Shown here piece by piece: positions 15,441 to 24,750 of a stretch of DNA of 64,000 bases. Position 1 is the first letter of the stretch, and each line of letters begins with the position of its first letter. This stretch comes from Rufibacter roseus. GTDB taxonomy: Bacteria; Bacteroidota; Bacteroidia; Cytophagales; Hymenobacteraceae. The stretch is from the NCBI RefSeq assembly GCF_001647285.1, contig NZ_LRML01000005.1, forward strand, positions 310,001-374,000, read 5' to 3'. Position numbers and translations under genes: made by a program. The notes beneath the pieces are model-generated. The model ran no database searches. It was not told the origin of the DNA and saw nothing but the letters and a program-made list of their open reading frames with translations.

Positions 15441-16274
15441 ATGCAGGAACCTAAAGGAACTCTGATAGCCCTTGGCGGCGGCGACGATGATGGTCTTATC
15501 TCTCTTATTCGGTCTGAAATCTGCAGCACCGACTCCCATATAGAGGTGATTACCACTGCTACGTTAGAACCAATGGAGTCTGGCCAGGCATACAAAGAGG
15601 CCTTTGAGGAACTGGGTTGCAACAGCGTTAGGTTTATGCACATTGATGAAGAAAACGAGCCAGACAAGCCTCAAAACCTGGAGCGAATTAAACAGGCGGA
15701 AGTCATTTTCTTTACCGGTGGCAACCAACTTCGCCTGAAAGAATTTTTGGCCGGCAGCAAGTTGCACCATCTCATGCAGCAGCGGTTCCAGCACGAGGAG
15801 ATTACCATTGCCGGCACCAGTGCCGGTGCCGCAGCCATGTCTAATCGCATGATCTATGAAGGCTACGGCTCTTATTCGCTCATGAAAGGCGAAGTAAAAA
15901 CCACCGACGGCCTCTCGTTTATCAACAATCTGTTTATTGACACGCATTTCACCGAGCGCGGCCGATTTGGCAGACTTGCCCACGCCGTCACGAAACGTCC
16001 TGAATTTGTTGGTATTGGTTTGGGCGAAGAGACGGGCATCATCATAAAAAGTGCGAACCACGTAGAGGTGTTTGGCACCGGAGTAGTTACCATCATGGAT
16101 GGCTCAAAGGTACGCTATACCAACATTCCAGATGTGAAAGAGGGCGACCCGATTGCCATAGAAAACCTGACCATGCACCTGTTGGTAGAAGGCCACGAAT
16201 ACTGCCTCACAGACCGTACGTTCCGGCCACTGTCGCAGCAGAAACGCAGCGCAGACGCGGCAACTGCCAAATAA
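15441..16274 (+). CDS. cphB: Cyanophycinase-like serine peptidase
   Basis: 277 residues from ATG 15441. The GGGDDD loop near the N-terminus, FFTGGNQ, and the nucleophile S127 in GTSAGA fit peptidase family S51, cyanophycinase branch; the GEETG segment matches as well. CphB releases beta-Asp-Arg dipeptides from cyanophycin. No cyanophycin synthetase or isoaspartyl dipeptidase lies in the window, so the protein may use imported polymer, or the partner genes are elsewhere. Two 36-bp elements lie downstream. Confidence 0.9.
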   Translation: MQEPKGTLIALGGGDDDGLISLIRSEICSTDSHIEVITTATLEPMESGQAYKEAFEELGCNSVRFMHIDEENEPDKPQNLERIKQAEVIFFTGGNQLRLKEFLAGSKLHHLMQQRFQHEEITIAGTSAGAAAMSNRMIYEGYGSYSLMKGEVKTTDGLSFINNLFIDTHFTERGRFGRLAHAVTKRPEFVGIGLGEETGIIIKSANHVEVFGTGVVTIMDGSKVRYTNIPDVKEGDPIAIENLTMHLLVEGHEYCLTDRTFRPLSQQKRSADAATAK

Positions 16275-16281
16275 GGTGTTT

Positions 16282-16317
16282 GTTTTTAGCTCTCTTTTGT
16301 AAAAGCAGCCTAAAAAC
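16282..16317. repeat. 36-bp palindromic element, copy 8 of 27
   Basis: GTTTTTAGCTCT...CAGCCTAAAAAC, starting 7 bp after the cyanophycinase stop. Confidence 0.85.
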
Positions 16318-16447
16318 ATGTTGCCCTTGTAAAGAAGGCACCGCCTTGCCTCTCATGCGATGCAAATAGTGCGTTAGCAGCGGCTTTTGGCACAGACACT
16401 CGCAGGCTTTGGAGACACAGTGAGGTTTTAGGAACAACCAGTTTAGT

Positions 16448-16483
16448 GTTTTTGGCCTACTTTTTAGTAAACAAGACTAAAAC
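16448..16483. repeat. 36-bp palindromic element, copy 9 of 27
   Basis: GTTTTTGGCCTA...AAGACTAAAAC, second copy in the same convergent gap, 166 bp from copy 8. Confidence 0.82.
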
Positions 16484-16526
16484 ACGACTTGTGTCACTCC
16501 TGAATTCAGATTTTCGTTCGGCTCCA

Positions 16527-17420
16527 CTATTTCCTGAATTCCTTTTGCAGCTCAATGTTGATGGCTACGGCCGCCTTGGTACCCTCTGCGGCGGCAACTA
16601 TGACCAACTGCATATCGCGGGCGGCATCTCCGGCTACGTATAACCCAGAAAGATTGGTCTGCTGGTGTTTATAGGTTTTCACCACGCCCCGGCTGGTAAA
16701 ATCGCAGTTCAGTTGGCGGGGCAGGTCTGACCGCTGATCAGAACCGGTTGAGAAAAAAAGCGCTTCCCGCTGCTCTACTTTGCCGCCTTTCAAGACTATA
16801 CGCTGTAGTTGTCCGCCTTCTCCTTCCAGCATTTCAATGGCCTCGGTAGACACTTTTACTCCATTTCTTTCCAGCAGCTCCCGGTCTTCGCGCTTAAGTT
16901 TATTGGTGCCGTCGGTAAAGAGCATGACATCACTGCTCCAGGTTTTCAATGAGAGCGAAAGACCAATGCCGTCGCGGTTTTTGCCGTAAGCTGCCAACGG
17001 CTTGTTTTTAGACTCATAGCCATCGCAGTATGGGCAGTGGTGTATGCTGGAGCCATAAAAAGGTTCGGCGCCCGGTAGTTTCGGCCACCGGTCCACCAGC
17101 CCCGTGGCTAGCAGCACTTTTCTGGAAAGGTACACCTGATCGTCTTCATCGGTGGCCTGAAAAATTCCGTCTTCTTTTATGATCTTGACTATTCGTTTGT
17201 CTTTGAACGCCACCTCGTACTTTTCAAGGTCTTGGCGACCTAGCTGCAGAAATTCCCGCGGCGCGGTGCCATCGCGGGTAATAAAGCCGTTCATGGCGTT
17301 AGAGTAGGAATTACGGTATTCACCAGTATCAAATAAAGCCACTTTGCGCATACAGCGCCCCAGCAACATGGCAGCGCTCAAACCAGCCGGGCCGCCGCCC
17401 ACTATCAGTACATCATACAT
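16527..17420 (-). CDS. Thioredoxin-reductase-like FAD/NAD(P) oxidoreductase
   Basis: 297 residues. FAD-binding GGGPAGLSAA is at the N-terminus, a redox-like CPYC in HHCPYCDGYE in the middle, and the second FAD motif YVAGDAARD near the end. It is the TrxR fold with the CPYCDGYE signature found in non-canonical members (for example GliT-like proteins) rather than the CATC-type site of classical TrxB. No thioredoxin gene is adjacent. Substrate unknown. Confidence 0.88.
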   Translation of the reverse strand: MYDVLIVGGGPAGLSAAMLLGRCMRKVALFDTGEYRNSYSNAMNGFITRDGTAPREFLQLGRQDLEKYEVAFKDKRIVKIIKEDGIFQATDEDDQVYLSRKVLLATGLVDRWPKLPGAEPFYGSSIHHCPYCDGYESKNKPLAAYGKNRDGIGLSLSLKTWSSDVMLFTDGTNKLKREDRELLERNGVKVSTEAIEMLEGEGGQLQRIVLKGGKVEQREALFFSTGSDQRSDLPRQLNCDFTSRGVVKTYKHQQTNLSGLYVAGDAARDMQLVIVAAAEGTKAAVAINIELQKEFRK

Positions 17421-17641
17421 AGGTCAATCTCTTTATCCGAAATGGCTAAACGTAAGCCACAGAAAAGAGATGACTTCTGCCAACATAATCTTAAGCCGTC
17501 AGTAAGAAAAAACAATCAAAATGAACTGCCGCCGGTGCAACCAACCTTTAGGCAAATGGGTCGTTTGGGTAGAAGATTTATTTATTTAAAAAAAAGATAG
17601 TGCCTATGCATAACATTATGAAAATATCTCTTCTATTTTTC

Positions 17642-17649
17642 TATATTTG
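17642..17649 (+). promoter_or_regulatory. Candidate -7 box of the fadL-like gene
   Basis: TATATTTG matches TAnnTTTG, about 50 bp before the ATG. No good TTTG box is found at the expected distance, so support is partial. Confidence 0.4.
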
Positions 17650-17698
17650 ATTACAAAATCCACAACAAGCACATACTTTTATTTTAAACAGAAGACGC

Positions 17699-18946
17699 AT
17701 GAAGAGTAAATTTTTAGCCTTTCTGGGCGGAGCCGTGCTTTCGGCAGGGATAGCAAACGCAGGTGGCTTTCAGGCTAACCTTCAAGGGCAAAAGCAGATA
17801 GGCATGGGCCATGCGGGTACTGGCCTGGCGTTAGACCATAGCAGCATCTTTTTCAACCCTGGCGCATTGGCTCATTTACGCCAGAACGGCATACAGTTAG
17901 GAGTAAGTGCTCTGAATGCAAGAATAGTATACCGTGAGCCCGCTCCGGGAATTTCTGAATCTAGAACAAATAACCCGCTGAGCACGCCTTTTCAAGTGTA
18001 TGCTTCATACGGAAAAGAAGAAAGCCCTCTTCGCTTTGGTATTGGTGTGTACACCCCGTACGGCAGCTCCGTTAACTGGGGCAATACCTGGCAGGGCCGC
18101 TTTGGGTTAAATGAACTTAGTTTAACCGCTATTTTTATTCAGCCTACCGTCAGCTACCGCGTTTCTGAGAAATTTGGCATTGGCGCTGGCTTTGTATTTG
18201 CCACCGGTAGCGTGAACCTGCAACGCAGCATTCCGTTGGTATCTACCTTTGGCTATGAAAGCGGTTTAGAGTTAGACGGCGGAGCTACCGGTTTCGGGTA
18301 CAACGTAGGCCTGTACTTTGCTCCTACCGAGCAGCTTTCGTTTGGTTTAACCTACCGCTCGCGTGTAGACATGAAAGTAGATGAAGGCGATGTTACCTAT
18401 AGATTACCTGGCTCTCCGCTTATTGGGGCCAACTTCAGCGCCAATCGTTTTAATGCTGAATTGCCTCTGCCGGCCAACATTACGCTGGGTATAGGCTTCA
18501 AACCTACTGAAAAACTGACCCTTGCCGCTGACCTTCAACGCATACAGTGGAGCGCCTACGAATCTTTAAAATTTGACTTTAACGGCAACGTTGGTGGCCC
18601 TGGCATGACAACGAGTGAGAGCCCCCGCAATTATAAAGATGTGTTTATCTATCGCTTAGGTGCTCAGTATGAAGTAAGTGAAAGCTTCACCATCCGCGCC
18701 GGTGCGTATTATGATGAGTCTCCGGTACAAAATGGTTACCTGACTCCTGAGACCCCTGATGCCGATTCAAGAGGAATTTCTGCTGGCCTTACCATTGCTC
18801 TGAGCGAGAAAGTAGACCTGGATGCATCCTTCCTGTACCTGAACAAAAAACAACGCACCGATGATGCCAGCAAATCTGGCGGCGTACCAGGCACATTTAA
18901 ATCTGTGGCCTATGTACCAGGAATAGGCATCAACTACAAATTCTAA
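17699..18946 (+). CDS. OmpP1/FadL/TodX-family outer-membrane transporter
   Basis: 415 residues. A signal peptide (LAFLGGAVLSAGIANA) is followed by the FadL N-terminal signature GGFQANLQGQKQIGMGHAGTGLALDHSS, with FNPGAL shortly after, and a 14-strand-type barrel ending in IGINYKF. FadL proteins pass long-chain fatty acids or other hydrophobic compounds across the outer membrane. The next gene, a lipoprotein SGNH hydrolase 22 bp downstream, is its usual partner in Bacteroidota, suggesting ester hydrolysis coupled to uptake. Confidence 0.93.
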   Translation: MKSKFLAFLGGAVLSAGIANAGGFQANLQGQKQIGMGHAGTGLALDHSSIFFNPGALAHLRQNGIQLGVSALNARIVYREPAPGISESRTNNPLSTPFQVYASYGKEESPLRFGIGVYTPYGSSVNWGNTWQGRFGLNELSLTAIFIQPTVSYRVSEKFGIGAGFVFATGSVNLQRSIPLVSTFGYESGLELDGGATGFGYNVGLYFAPTEQLSFGLTYRSRVDMKVDEGDVTYRLPGSPLIGANFSANRFNAELPLPANITLGIGFKPTEKLTLAADLQRIQWSAYESLKFDFNGNVGGPGMTTSESPRNYKDVFIYRLGAQYEVSESFTIRAGAYYDESPVQNGYLTPETPDADSRGISAGLTIALSEKVDLDASFLYLNKKQRTDDASKSGGVPGTFKSVAYVPGIGINYKF

Positions 18947-18968
18947 TTTTTCTTTGAGACATATTACC

Positions 18969-20408
18969 ATGAAGAATATAGTACACAAACTTGGTCTGGC
19001 GGCTTTCTTTTCTGCCTCTTTCCTTTTTGCCGGCTGTGACCCAGAAATAGAAGACGACACGGTTTTTACCCGCGCCGATCTTGACTTAAGTAAATATGTG
19101 GCCGTTGGAAATTCGCTAACAGCCGGATTTCAAGACGGTGGCCTTTACCTGGAAGGCCAAATCAGTTCTTACCCTAACATTCTGGCTTACCAGTTCTCTC
19201 AAGTAGGCGGAGGCGGTTTCAACCAGCCTTTGTTCCCCTATGAGCAAAGAAATGGCTCTGGCTATCTGAAGCTTAGCGGCTTTACCTCATCTGGCTCACC
19301 GATCATCCAGAGTGAACAGAATGCTTTGGCCGTTAGAACAAACGTAGCGCCTCTACCTGGAGGGCCTATGCTAACCAAATACACCGGCGACTTCCAAAAC
19401 TGGGGAGTGCCTGGCATGTCTGTGCTTTCCAGCGCAGTGACGCAATATGGTGGCATCAACCCGTATTTTGAACGGTTGCTACCAGATGGTGAAGTGGGTC
19501 AGCGGAGCTACATCCAGAAAGTAGTGGCAACGCAGCCAACCTTTTTCTCCTTATGGCTAGGGAACAACGATGTATTGAGCTACGCCACCAACGGCGGTGT
19601 GGTAGAGCAGACAAATCCGTTTGGTGGAATCACGCCTGTACCGCAGTTTGAAGCAATTTATTCTCAACTGGTGGCTGGCTTATCTAGAAACCAAGCCGCC
19701 GAAGGTATTTTGGCTACCATTCCGGATGTACGTTCTATTCCTTACTTCACCACGGTTGGCCCTACCTTCAAAGCTAGTTTACCGGCTCAGGTCACCCAGT
19801 TGGTCGTATTGACCAAAAGCGGAGCGCAGCGTAAAGTTATTGCCCGTGATGATATCAAAGTAGGTGCTTCCGGTACCGCTTTGTTTACACTCACCTCAAG
19901 CGGATACTTAGGGCTAATAGGAACTCAAACTGGTAAATACTGGCGCGATCAGGCTAGAGCCAAATTCCCAACTGATGCCGCTGCCAGAGAGCAGCAGGTG
20001 AAAGACTATATTCAGAACCACGGATTAGATACCACCCAACTATTTGGTGTGAGCGGGGGCAATCCTATCCCTAGCCAATTGGTGTTAGATGCTGATGAGC
20101 AGAATGAAATTACTACCGCCACTAATGCTTACAATGCCTTTATCAAGGCTCAGGCCAATACACACAACCTGGCACTGTTTGACGCACATGAGTTCTTCAA
20201 CAGCGTACAAAATGGCTTGATGTTGAACGGCGTGAGATATTCTCCAGCTTTCATTACCGGTAATATCTTCTCATTAGACGGGGTGCACCCAACTCCTGCC
20301 GGCTATGCCATCATCGCCAACCAAATGATCAAAGAAATCAACAGAAAGTATGGTTCTTTGATCCCAACCATTGATGTAACTCAATTTCGGGCAGTATTGA
20401 TACCTTAA
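18969..20408 (+). CDS. SGNH/GDSL-hydrolase lipoprotein
   Basis: 479 residues from ATG 18969. The lipobox LFAGC puts the lipid anchor on C23. SGNH blocks are visible: AVGNSLTAG (S49), WLGNNDVL, and the C-terminal SLDGVHPTPAGYA with the Asp-His pair. Long inserts separate the blocks. It probably cleaves esters at the periplasmic or outer-membrane surface and is translated with the FadL-type gene. Substrate unknown. Confidence 0.92.
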   Translation: MKNIVHKLGLAAFFSASFLFAGCDPEIEDDTVFTRADLDLSKYVAVGNSLTAGFQDGGLYLEGQISSYPNILAYQFSQVGGGGFNQPLFPYEQRNGSGYLKLSGFTSSGSPIIQSEQNALAVRTNVAPLPGGPMLTKYTGDFQNWGVPGMSVLSSAVTQYGGINPYFERLLPDGEVGQRSYIQKVVATQPTFFSLWLGNNDVLSYATNGGVVEQTNPFGGITPVPQFEAIYSQLVAGLSRNQAAEGILATIPDVRSIPYFTTVGPTFKASLPAQVTQLVVLTKSGAQRKVIARDDIKVGASGTALFTLTSSGYLGLIGTQTGKYWRDQARAKFPTDAAAREQQVKDYIQNHGLDTTQLFGVSGGNPIPSQLVLDADEQNEITTATNAYNAFIKAQANTHNLALFDAHEFFNSVQNGLMLNGVRYSPAFITGNIFSLDGVHPTPAGYAIIANQMIKEINRKYGSLIPTIDVTQFRAVLIP

Positions 20409-20433
20409 TCAACCCCTGCCAGCACAAGCTAAT

Positions 20434-20465
20434 AAAGGCCCAGCCATTGCGCTGGGCCTTTTTAT
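20434..20465 (+). terminator. Intrinsic terminator of the fadL-SGNH operon
   Basis: AAAGGCCCAGC / GCTGGGCCTTT stem with a T run, 25 bp after the stop. Confidence 0.92.
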
Positions 20466-20533
20466 TTCAACTTTCGTATAGTTGTACCTATAGATTAAGT
20501 AGATTTACCGCCAAGGCCACAACTAATTATTTT

Positions 20534-20989
20534 ATGAAAAACCTTATCACATCTTTTTTTGCAGTGATGCTGCTTTGCTTGTCTGCCTGCAGCAACGACG
20601 ACGACAACCAATTAGACGCTCAGGCCAAATTACCCAACAAGCGCTGGGCAATCACTGAACTAAAAATTGAAACTTTCTTAGGCGAATCAGATGCTTATGC
20701 TGATTTTGAGGATTGTGAAAAAGATAATTACTTTGAATTTAGAGAGAACGGCGTATTGATTGTAGATGAAGGCGCCACTAAGTGCTCTTCAGATGATCCA
20801 CAGCAAACCCAAGGCACCTGGAGTGTGCAAGGCAACGTCATGACCATTTCCGGACTGAATTTAGGGTTACCCTCTAATACAGTAAAACTAAATATCACAG
20901 AATTAACCGACGCTTCTTTAAGAGGCACTTTCAAAGAAGATTATCAGGGCGTGCCAGTAAGCGGAAAATTAGCCATGCGTGCTCAGTAA
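20534..20989 (+). CDS. Lipocalin-like lipoprotein A
   Basis: 151 residues from ATG 20534. Lipobox LLCLSACSNDDDN. The body (KRWAITELKIE, YFEFRENGVLIVDEGATKCS, TWSVQGNVMTIS) has the layout of lipocalin-like domains common in Bacteroidota lipoproteins. The next gene is a paralogue with the same motif order. Ligand unknown. Confidence 0.82.
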   Translation: MKNLITSFFAVMLLCLSACSNDDDNQLDAQAKLPNKRWAITELKIETFLGESDAYADFEDCEKDNYFEFRENGVLIVDEGATKCSSDDPQQTQGTWSVQGNVMTISGLNLGLPSNTVKLNITELTDASLRGTFKEDYQGVPVSGKLAMRAQ

Positions 20990-21025
20990 AATAAATCAGC
21001 CATTGCCCTCCGTTTAGATTTCATT

Positions 21026-21520
21026 ATGTATAATACCTTAAAACATTTTTACACAAGCCATCAGAATTCTTTAGCACAGAAGATTTTCCGATTACTCTTT
21101 CTGCTATTGGCGACTCTAATTTTTTTCTCATGCCAAGATGATGAAGAAAGTGTTACAGATCTGAACAGCTTCATAGCTAACCGTGACTGGCAAATTTCCG
21201 GTTTGGTTGCCAATGCTGAAAACGGCCAATCTATGGATTACTATGGCAATTTAGACGAGTGCGACCAAGATGATGTGTGGCGCTTTGTAGGCAACGGCTA
21301 CTATGAAAAAACTGAAGGTGCTTTAAAGTGCGAGGAAAATGAACCTCAGGTATATGAAACCGGCTCCTGGAGCTTGACCGGTGATCAGTTAGTGATGCGT
21401 CAGCCTACTGAAACCAGAACTTATACAGTGCTTGAGGCCACTACCACTACACTGCGGCTGCAGCACATAAGACAAATAGACAACAGAAACTTATTTTTCG
21501 TCTATACTTTAACAAGATAA
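21026..21520 (+). CDS. Lipocalin-like lipoprotein B
   Basis: 164 residues. A longer N-terminus precedes a hydrophobic segment and lipobox LIFFSCQDDEE. The domain repeats the pattern of its upstream neighbour (RDWQISGLVANAE, DVWRFVGNGYYEKTEGALKCE, GSWSLTGDQLVM), so the two are probably tandem paralogues, diverged well below obvious nucleotide identity. An alternative start further in is possible. It converges with polA. Confidence 0.8.
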   Translation: MYNTLKHFYTSHQNSLAQKIFRLLFLLLATLIFFSCQDDEESVTDLNSFIANRDWQISGLVANAENGQSMDYYGNLDECDQDDVWRFVGNGYYEKTEGALKCEENEPQVYETGSWSLTGDQLVMRQPTETRTYTVLEATTTTLRLQHIRQIDNRNLFFVYTLTR

Positions 21521-21553
21521 AGCCTCAGCCTTACGGGGCAAAATCTTTCAAAA

Positions 21554-21587
21554 ACAGAAGCGGGAGCCCAAGGGCTCCCGCTTCTGT
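21554..21587. terminator. Bidirectional terminator between the lipocalin-like gene and polA
   Basis: Perfect 16-bp stem (ACAGAAGCGGGAGCCC and its complement, 2-base loop), followed by a T run; it merges into 36-bp element copy 10. Confidence 0.9.
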
Positions 21588-21621
21588 TTTTGGTCCCTTT
21601 TAGCCAAAACAGGTTAAAAAC
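21586..21621. repeat. 36-bp palindromic element, copy 10 of 27
   Basis: GTTTTTGGTCCC...CAGGTTAAAAAC, ends 2 bp before the polA stop codon and abuts the terminator stem. Confidence 0.82.
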
Positions 21622-21622
21622 A

Positions 21623-24490
21623 TTAATGCGCCTCCAGCCAGTTTTCGCCGGTGCCCAAGCCAATTTCCATAGGCACGCTGAGCGGTAGAGCCGTTTTCAT
21701 GAGCTCTTCAATTTTGGGCTGCACCACGGCCAGTTCTTCACGGGGCACGTCAAATACCAATTCGTCATGCACCTGCAGAATCATACGGGTGGCTAATTTC
21801 TCCTCGCGTAGCCATTGGTCAATGTTGATCATGGCAATCTTAATAATGTCTGCCGCCGTGCCCTGAATTGGTGCGTTGATGGCGTTGCGTTCAGCGTAGC
21901 CGCGTATGTTCTGGTTACGTGAGTTTATGTCTCTGAGGTAGCGTCTCCTGCCCAACAGCGTTTCTACGTATTCCTGCTCCCGGGCTACGTTAATGGCGCT
22001 GTCCATGTACTGCTTCACCGCCGGGAACTCCTGAAAATAGGCTTCAATAATCTCTGCGGCTTCTCTACGCGGAATAGCCAGTCTTTCGGCTAGGCCGAAG
22101 GCGGAGATTCCGTAGATGATCCCGAAGTTGATGGTTTTGGCCTTCCGGCGCATGTCTGACGTCACCTCTTCCACGGGCACGTGGAACACTTTGGCAGCGG
22201 TAGAAGCGTGAATATCCTGCCCCTTCTGGAAGGCCTCTTTCATGGTGGCATCATTGCTGAAATGCGCCATGATTCTGAGCTCAATTTGTGAATAATCCGC
22301 GGAGAGCAGCACATGGTTCGCATCACGCGGCACGAATGCCTTCCGGATTTCACGGCCTTTCTCCGTACGGATGGGTATGTTCTGCAGGTTGGGGTTAGTA
22401 GAGCTCAAACGTCCGGTGGCTGCTACGGCTTGGTTGTAAGACGTGTGCAGGCGGTTGTCTTCCGCGCAAACCAGCTGCGGAAGCGCGTCTACATAGGTGC
22501 TCTTGAGTTTTGTCAGCTGTCGGTGGTCCAGTATGAGCTGCACTATCTCGTGCTCAAAGGCTAGTTTAGAAAGAATCTCTTCGCCCGTGGCGTACTGGCC
22601 GGTTTTGGTTTTCTTGATTTTGCTGCCGCCCAGCTGCATTTTGTCAAACAACACCTCGCCCAGTTGCTTAGGCGAGCCTATGTTAAACTCCATGCCCGCG
22701 TGCTCAAATATCTTCTGCTCTATCTCCTGAATATTCTGCTGCAGGTCAATGGAAGACTCGGCCAGGGCTTCGGCATCAATGCTCACGCCTTCGCGCTCCA
22801 TATGCCCTAACACAGCCAGTAACGGATTCTCTACCTCATTGAACAGGCGTTTTAGGCCTTGTTTTTCCAAAAGAGGGTCAAAATAGTTTTTAAGCTGCAG
22901 CGTGATGTCAGCGTCTTCACAGGCATACTCATACACTTGCAGCGGCGGCAATTTGTCCATGGTGAGCTGGTGCTTGCCTTTGCCCAGCAGCGTTTCTATG
23001 GAAATAGGCGAGTAGTTCAGGTATGTTTCGGCCAGCAGGTCCATGTTATGGCGCATATCAGGCTCCAGCAGGTAGTGCGCTAGCATGGTGTCATATAATG
23101 GCCCCTGCACATCAACACCGTAGCGCTGCAGCACCACCAAATCATATTTAATGTTCTGACCTATTTTGACAATGCTGGGGCTTTCCAGCACCTCTTTGAA
23201 CTCCTGCACTAGATCATAGGCGGCTTCCTCGTCTTGCGGCGGAACCGGTATATAATAAGCCTCGCCGGGCAGATAACAGAACGAGATGCCTACCAAACGT
23301 GCGGTGATAGGGTCAATGCTGGTGGTCTCGGTGTCGAAGGAGATTTCTTTCTGCAGCTTAAGGTATTTCAAAAGCTGTTGCCGTTGCTCGGACGTATTCA
23401 GCAAATGGTATTCGTGCAGCGTGGTGTCAATGGTCTTTCTTACCCGTGGGGTGAGCTCATCAAAAGCTGTTTCAGAGGCCTCCCCAACTTCAGGCGCCAC
23501 CGTATCTTCAGCTCCTCCAAACAACGAGGTTTGCCCCGTGGGCACACTTGATTTTACCCCCTTGCCCACGGTTGGTTTGTTGCTCACAGGTTTGGGAACG
23601 GCCGGTGAGGCGGTACCCAGCACACGCGTGGCCAATTGCCGGAATTCCAGCTCGTCAAACAGCGCCGCCAGTTTCTCCGTGTCTGGTCCGTCATAACGCA
23701 GCCCCTCCTCGTCAAAGTCAATGGGCACGTCCAGGTGAATGGTGGCCAATTCTTTTGACATGAGGCCCTGCTCCGCGAATTTCTCCACGTTCTCCTTCTG
23801 CTTGCCTTTCAGCTCGTGCACGTTGGCAATGAGGTTCTCCACGCTCCCGAACCGTTGAATCAGCGTCTTCGCGGTTTTCTCACCAATGCCCGGAATACCT
23901 GGTATGTTATCCACGGCATCGCCCATGAGGCCCAGAATGTCAATGACCTGCTTCACGTTCTCAATCTCCCAGCGCTCCAGCACCTTGGGCGTATCAATTA
24001 CTTCTATGGCGTTGCCCAAGAATGCGGGCTTGTAGACAAACACATGGTCGGTCACCAGTTGGTAGTAATCTTTGTCGGGCGTCATCATGAACACGTCATA
24101 CCCTGCTTTTTCGGCTTTGCAGGAGAGGGTGCCAATAATGTCATCGGCCTCGTAGCCGTCCAGCATCATGCCGGGTATGCCAAAGGCCTCCACAATTTTC
24201 TTCACGTAAGGTATGGCAATGGCAATGTCTTCAGGCATGGCCTGACGGTTGGCCTTGTATTCTACAAATGACTCGTGCCGGAAGGTTTTGGAAGGCGCAT
24301 CATAGCACACGCCAATGTGCGTAGGCTTTTCGCGGTTGAGCAGGTCTACCAAGGTGTTGGTGAAACCCAACGCGGCACCGGTATTCATGCCTTTGGAGTT
24401 GATTCTGGGGTTCTTGCTGAACGCGAAGTGGGCGCGGTAAATGAGCGCCATGGCGTCTAGGAGAAACAGGCGTTTATCTGGTGTACTCAT
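21623..24490 (-). CDS. polA: DNA polymerase I
   Basis: 955 residues from ATG 24490 (MSTPDKRLFLLDAMALIYR); the longer upstream frame is not conserved and would cross the promoter. The 5'-3' exonuclease domain (about 1-290) has the H3TH segment GIPGIGEKTAKTLI. The 3'-5' exonuclease retains its metal site (SFDTETTS). The polymerase domain has DYSQIELR, RRKAKTINFGIIYG and QVHDELVFD, so all three activities look intact. It acts in Okazaki fragment maturation and repair. A promoter fits just upstream with an almost absent leader. Confidence 0.96.
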   Translation of the reverse strand: MSTPDKRLFLLDAMALIYRAHFAFSKNPRINSKGMNTGAALGFTNTLVDLLNREKPTHIGVCYDAPSKTFRHESFVEYKANRQAMPEDIAIAIPYVKKIVEAFGIPGMMLDGYEADDIIGTLSCKAEKAGYDVFMMTPDKDYYQLVTDHVFVYKPAFLGNAIEVIDTPKVLERWEIENVKQVIDILGLMGDAVDNIPGIPGIGEKTAKTLIQRFGSVENLIANVHELKGKQKENVEKFAEQGLMSKELATIHLDVPIDFDEEGLRYDGPDTEKLAALFDELEFRQLATRVLGTASPAVPKPVSNKPTVGKGVKSSVPTGQTSLFGGAEDTVAPEVGEASETAFDELTPRVRKTIDTTLHEYHLLNTSEQRQQLLKYLKLQKEISFDTETTSIDPITARLVGISFCYLPGEAYYIPVPPQDEEAAYDLVQEFKEVLESPSIVKIGQNIKYDLVVLQRYGVDVQGPLYDTMLAHYLLEPDMRHNMDLLAETYLNYSPISIETLLGKGKHQLTMDKLPPLQVYEYACEDADITLQLKNYFDPLLEKQGLKRLFNEVENPLLAVLGHMEREGVSIDAEALAESSIDLQQNIQEIEQKIFEHAGMEFNIGSPKQLGEVLFDKMQLGGSKIKKTKTGQYATGEEILSKLAFEHEIVQLILDHRQLTKLKSTYVDALPQLVCAEDNRLHTSYNQAVAATGRLSSTNPNLQNIPIRTEKGREIRKAFVPRDANHVLLSADYSQIELRIMAHFSNDATMKEAFQKGQDIHASTAAKVFHVPVEEVTSDMRRKAKTINFGIIYGISAFGLAERLAIPRREAAEIIEAYFQEFPAVKQYMDSAINVAREQEYVETLLGRRRYLRDINSRNQNIRGYAERNAINAPIQGTAADIIKIAMINIDQWLREEKLATRMILQVHDELVFDVPREELAVVQPKIEELMKTALPLSVPMEIGLGTGENWLEAH

Positions 24491-24497
24491 AGTATAG

Positions 24498-24528
24498 CGA
24501 AGGTACGGGCAATGCTGCGGTGTTGCAA
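24498..24528 (-). promoter_or_regulatory. Promoter of polA
   Basis: TTG (24526-24528) and TACCTTCG (24498-24505) are 20 bp apart on the minus strand, close to the TTTG-N20-TAnnTTTG pattern. The start codon is only 7 bp beyond the -7 box, suggesting a very short or absent leader. Confidence 0.55.
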
Positions 24529-24575
24529 CGGTTCTTTTATCTTTAACTGCCGCGGAAGTGGAAAGTTTTGTTTCT

Positions 24576-24611
24576 GTTTTAGAACTCTTTTTTTTAAAAA
24601 TAGGCTGAAAC
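24576..24611. repeat. 36-bp palindromic element, copy 11 of 27
   Basis: GTTTTAGAACTC...TAGGCTGAAAC, in the divergent region upstream of polA. Confidence 0.78.
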
Positions 24612-24647
24612 CGCAACACATATTTTAAACATACGCATTTTTGACAC

Positions 24648-24674
24648 TCCCCCTTTGAAGGGGGCGAAGGGGGA
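24648..24674 (+). repeat. CCCCCTTTGAAGGGGG repeat, copy A
   Basis: Palindromic core CCCCCTTTGAAGGGGG followed by CGAAGGGGGAT. A second copy in opposite orientation is at 30670. Confidence 0.75.
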
Positions 24675-24722
24675 TGTTTACACCAGCCGGTCCACGCATT
24701 CCAAATCCTTCTCTTTTTGCCG

Positions 24723-24750
24723 GTCATCCTGAGCGCTAGCCGAAGGATCT
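24723..24750 (+). repeat. GTCATCCTGA...AGGATCT repeat, copy A
   Basis: GTCATCCTGAGCG then GCCGAAGGATCT; the arms TCCT/AGGA are inverted. A compact copy is at 39802. Confidence 0.55.

Noticed and set aside
24491-24727. N-terminal extension of DNA polymerase I
   Set aside because: It would cross a likely promoter and contains low-complexity repeat translation; the conserved start MSTPDKRLFLLDAMA is at 24490.
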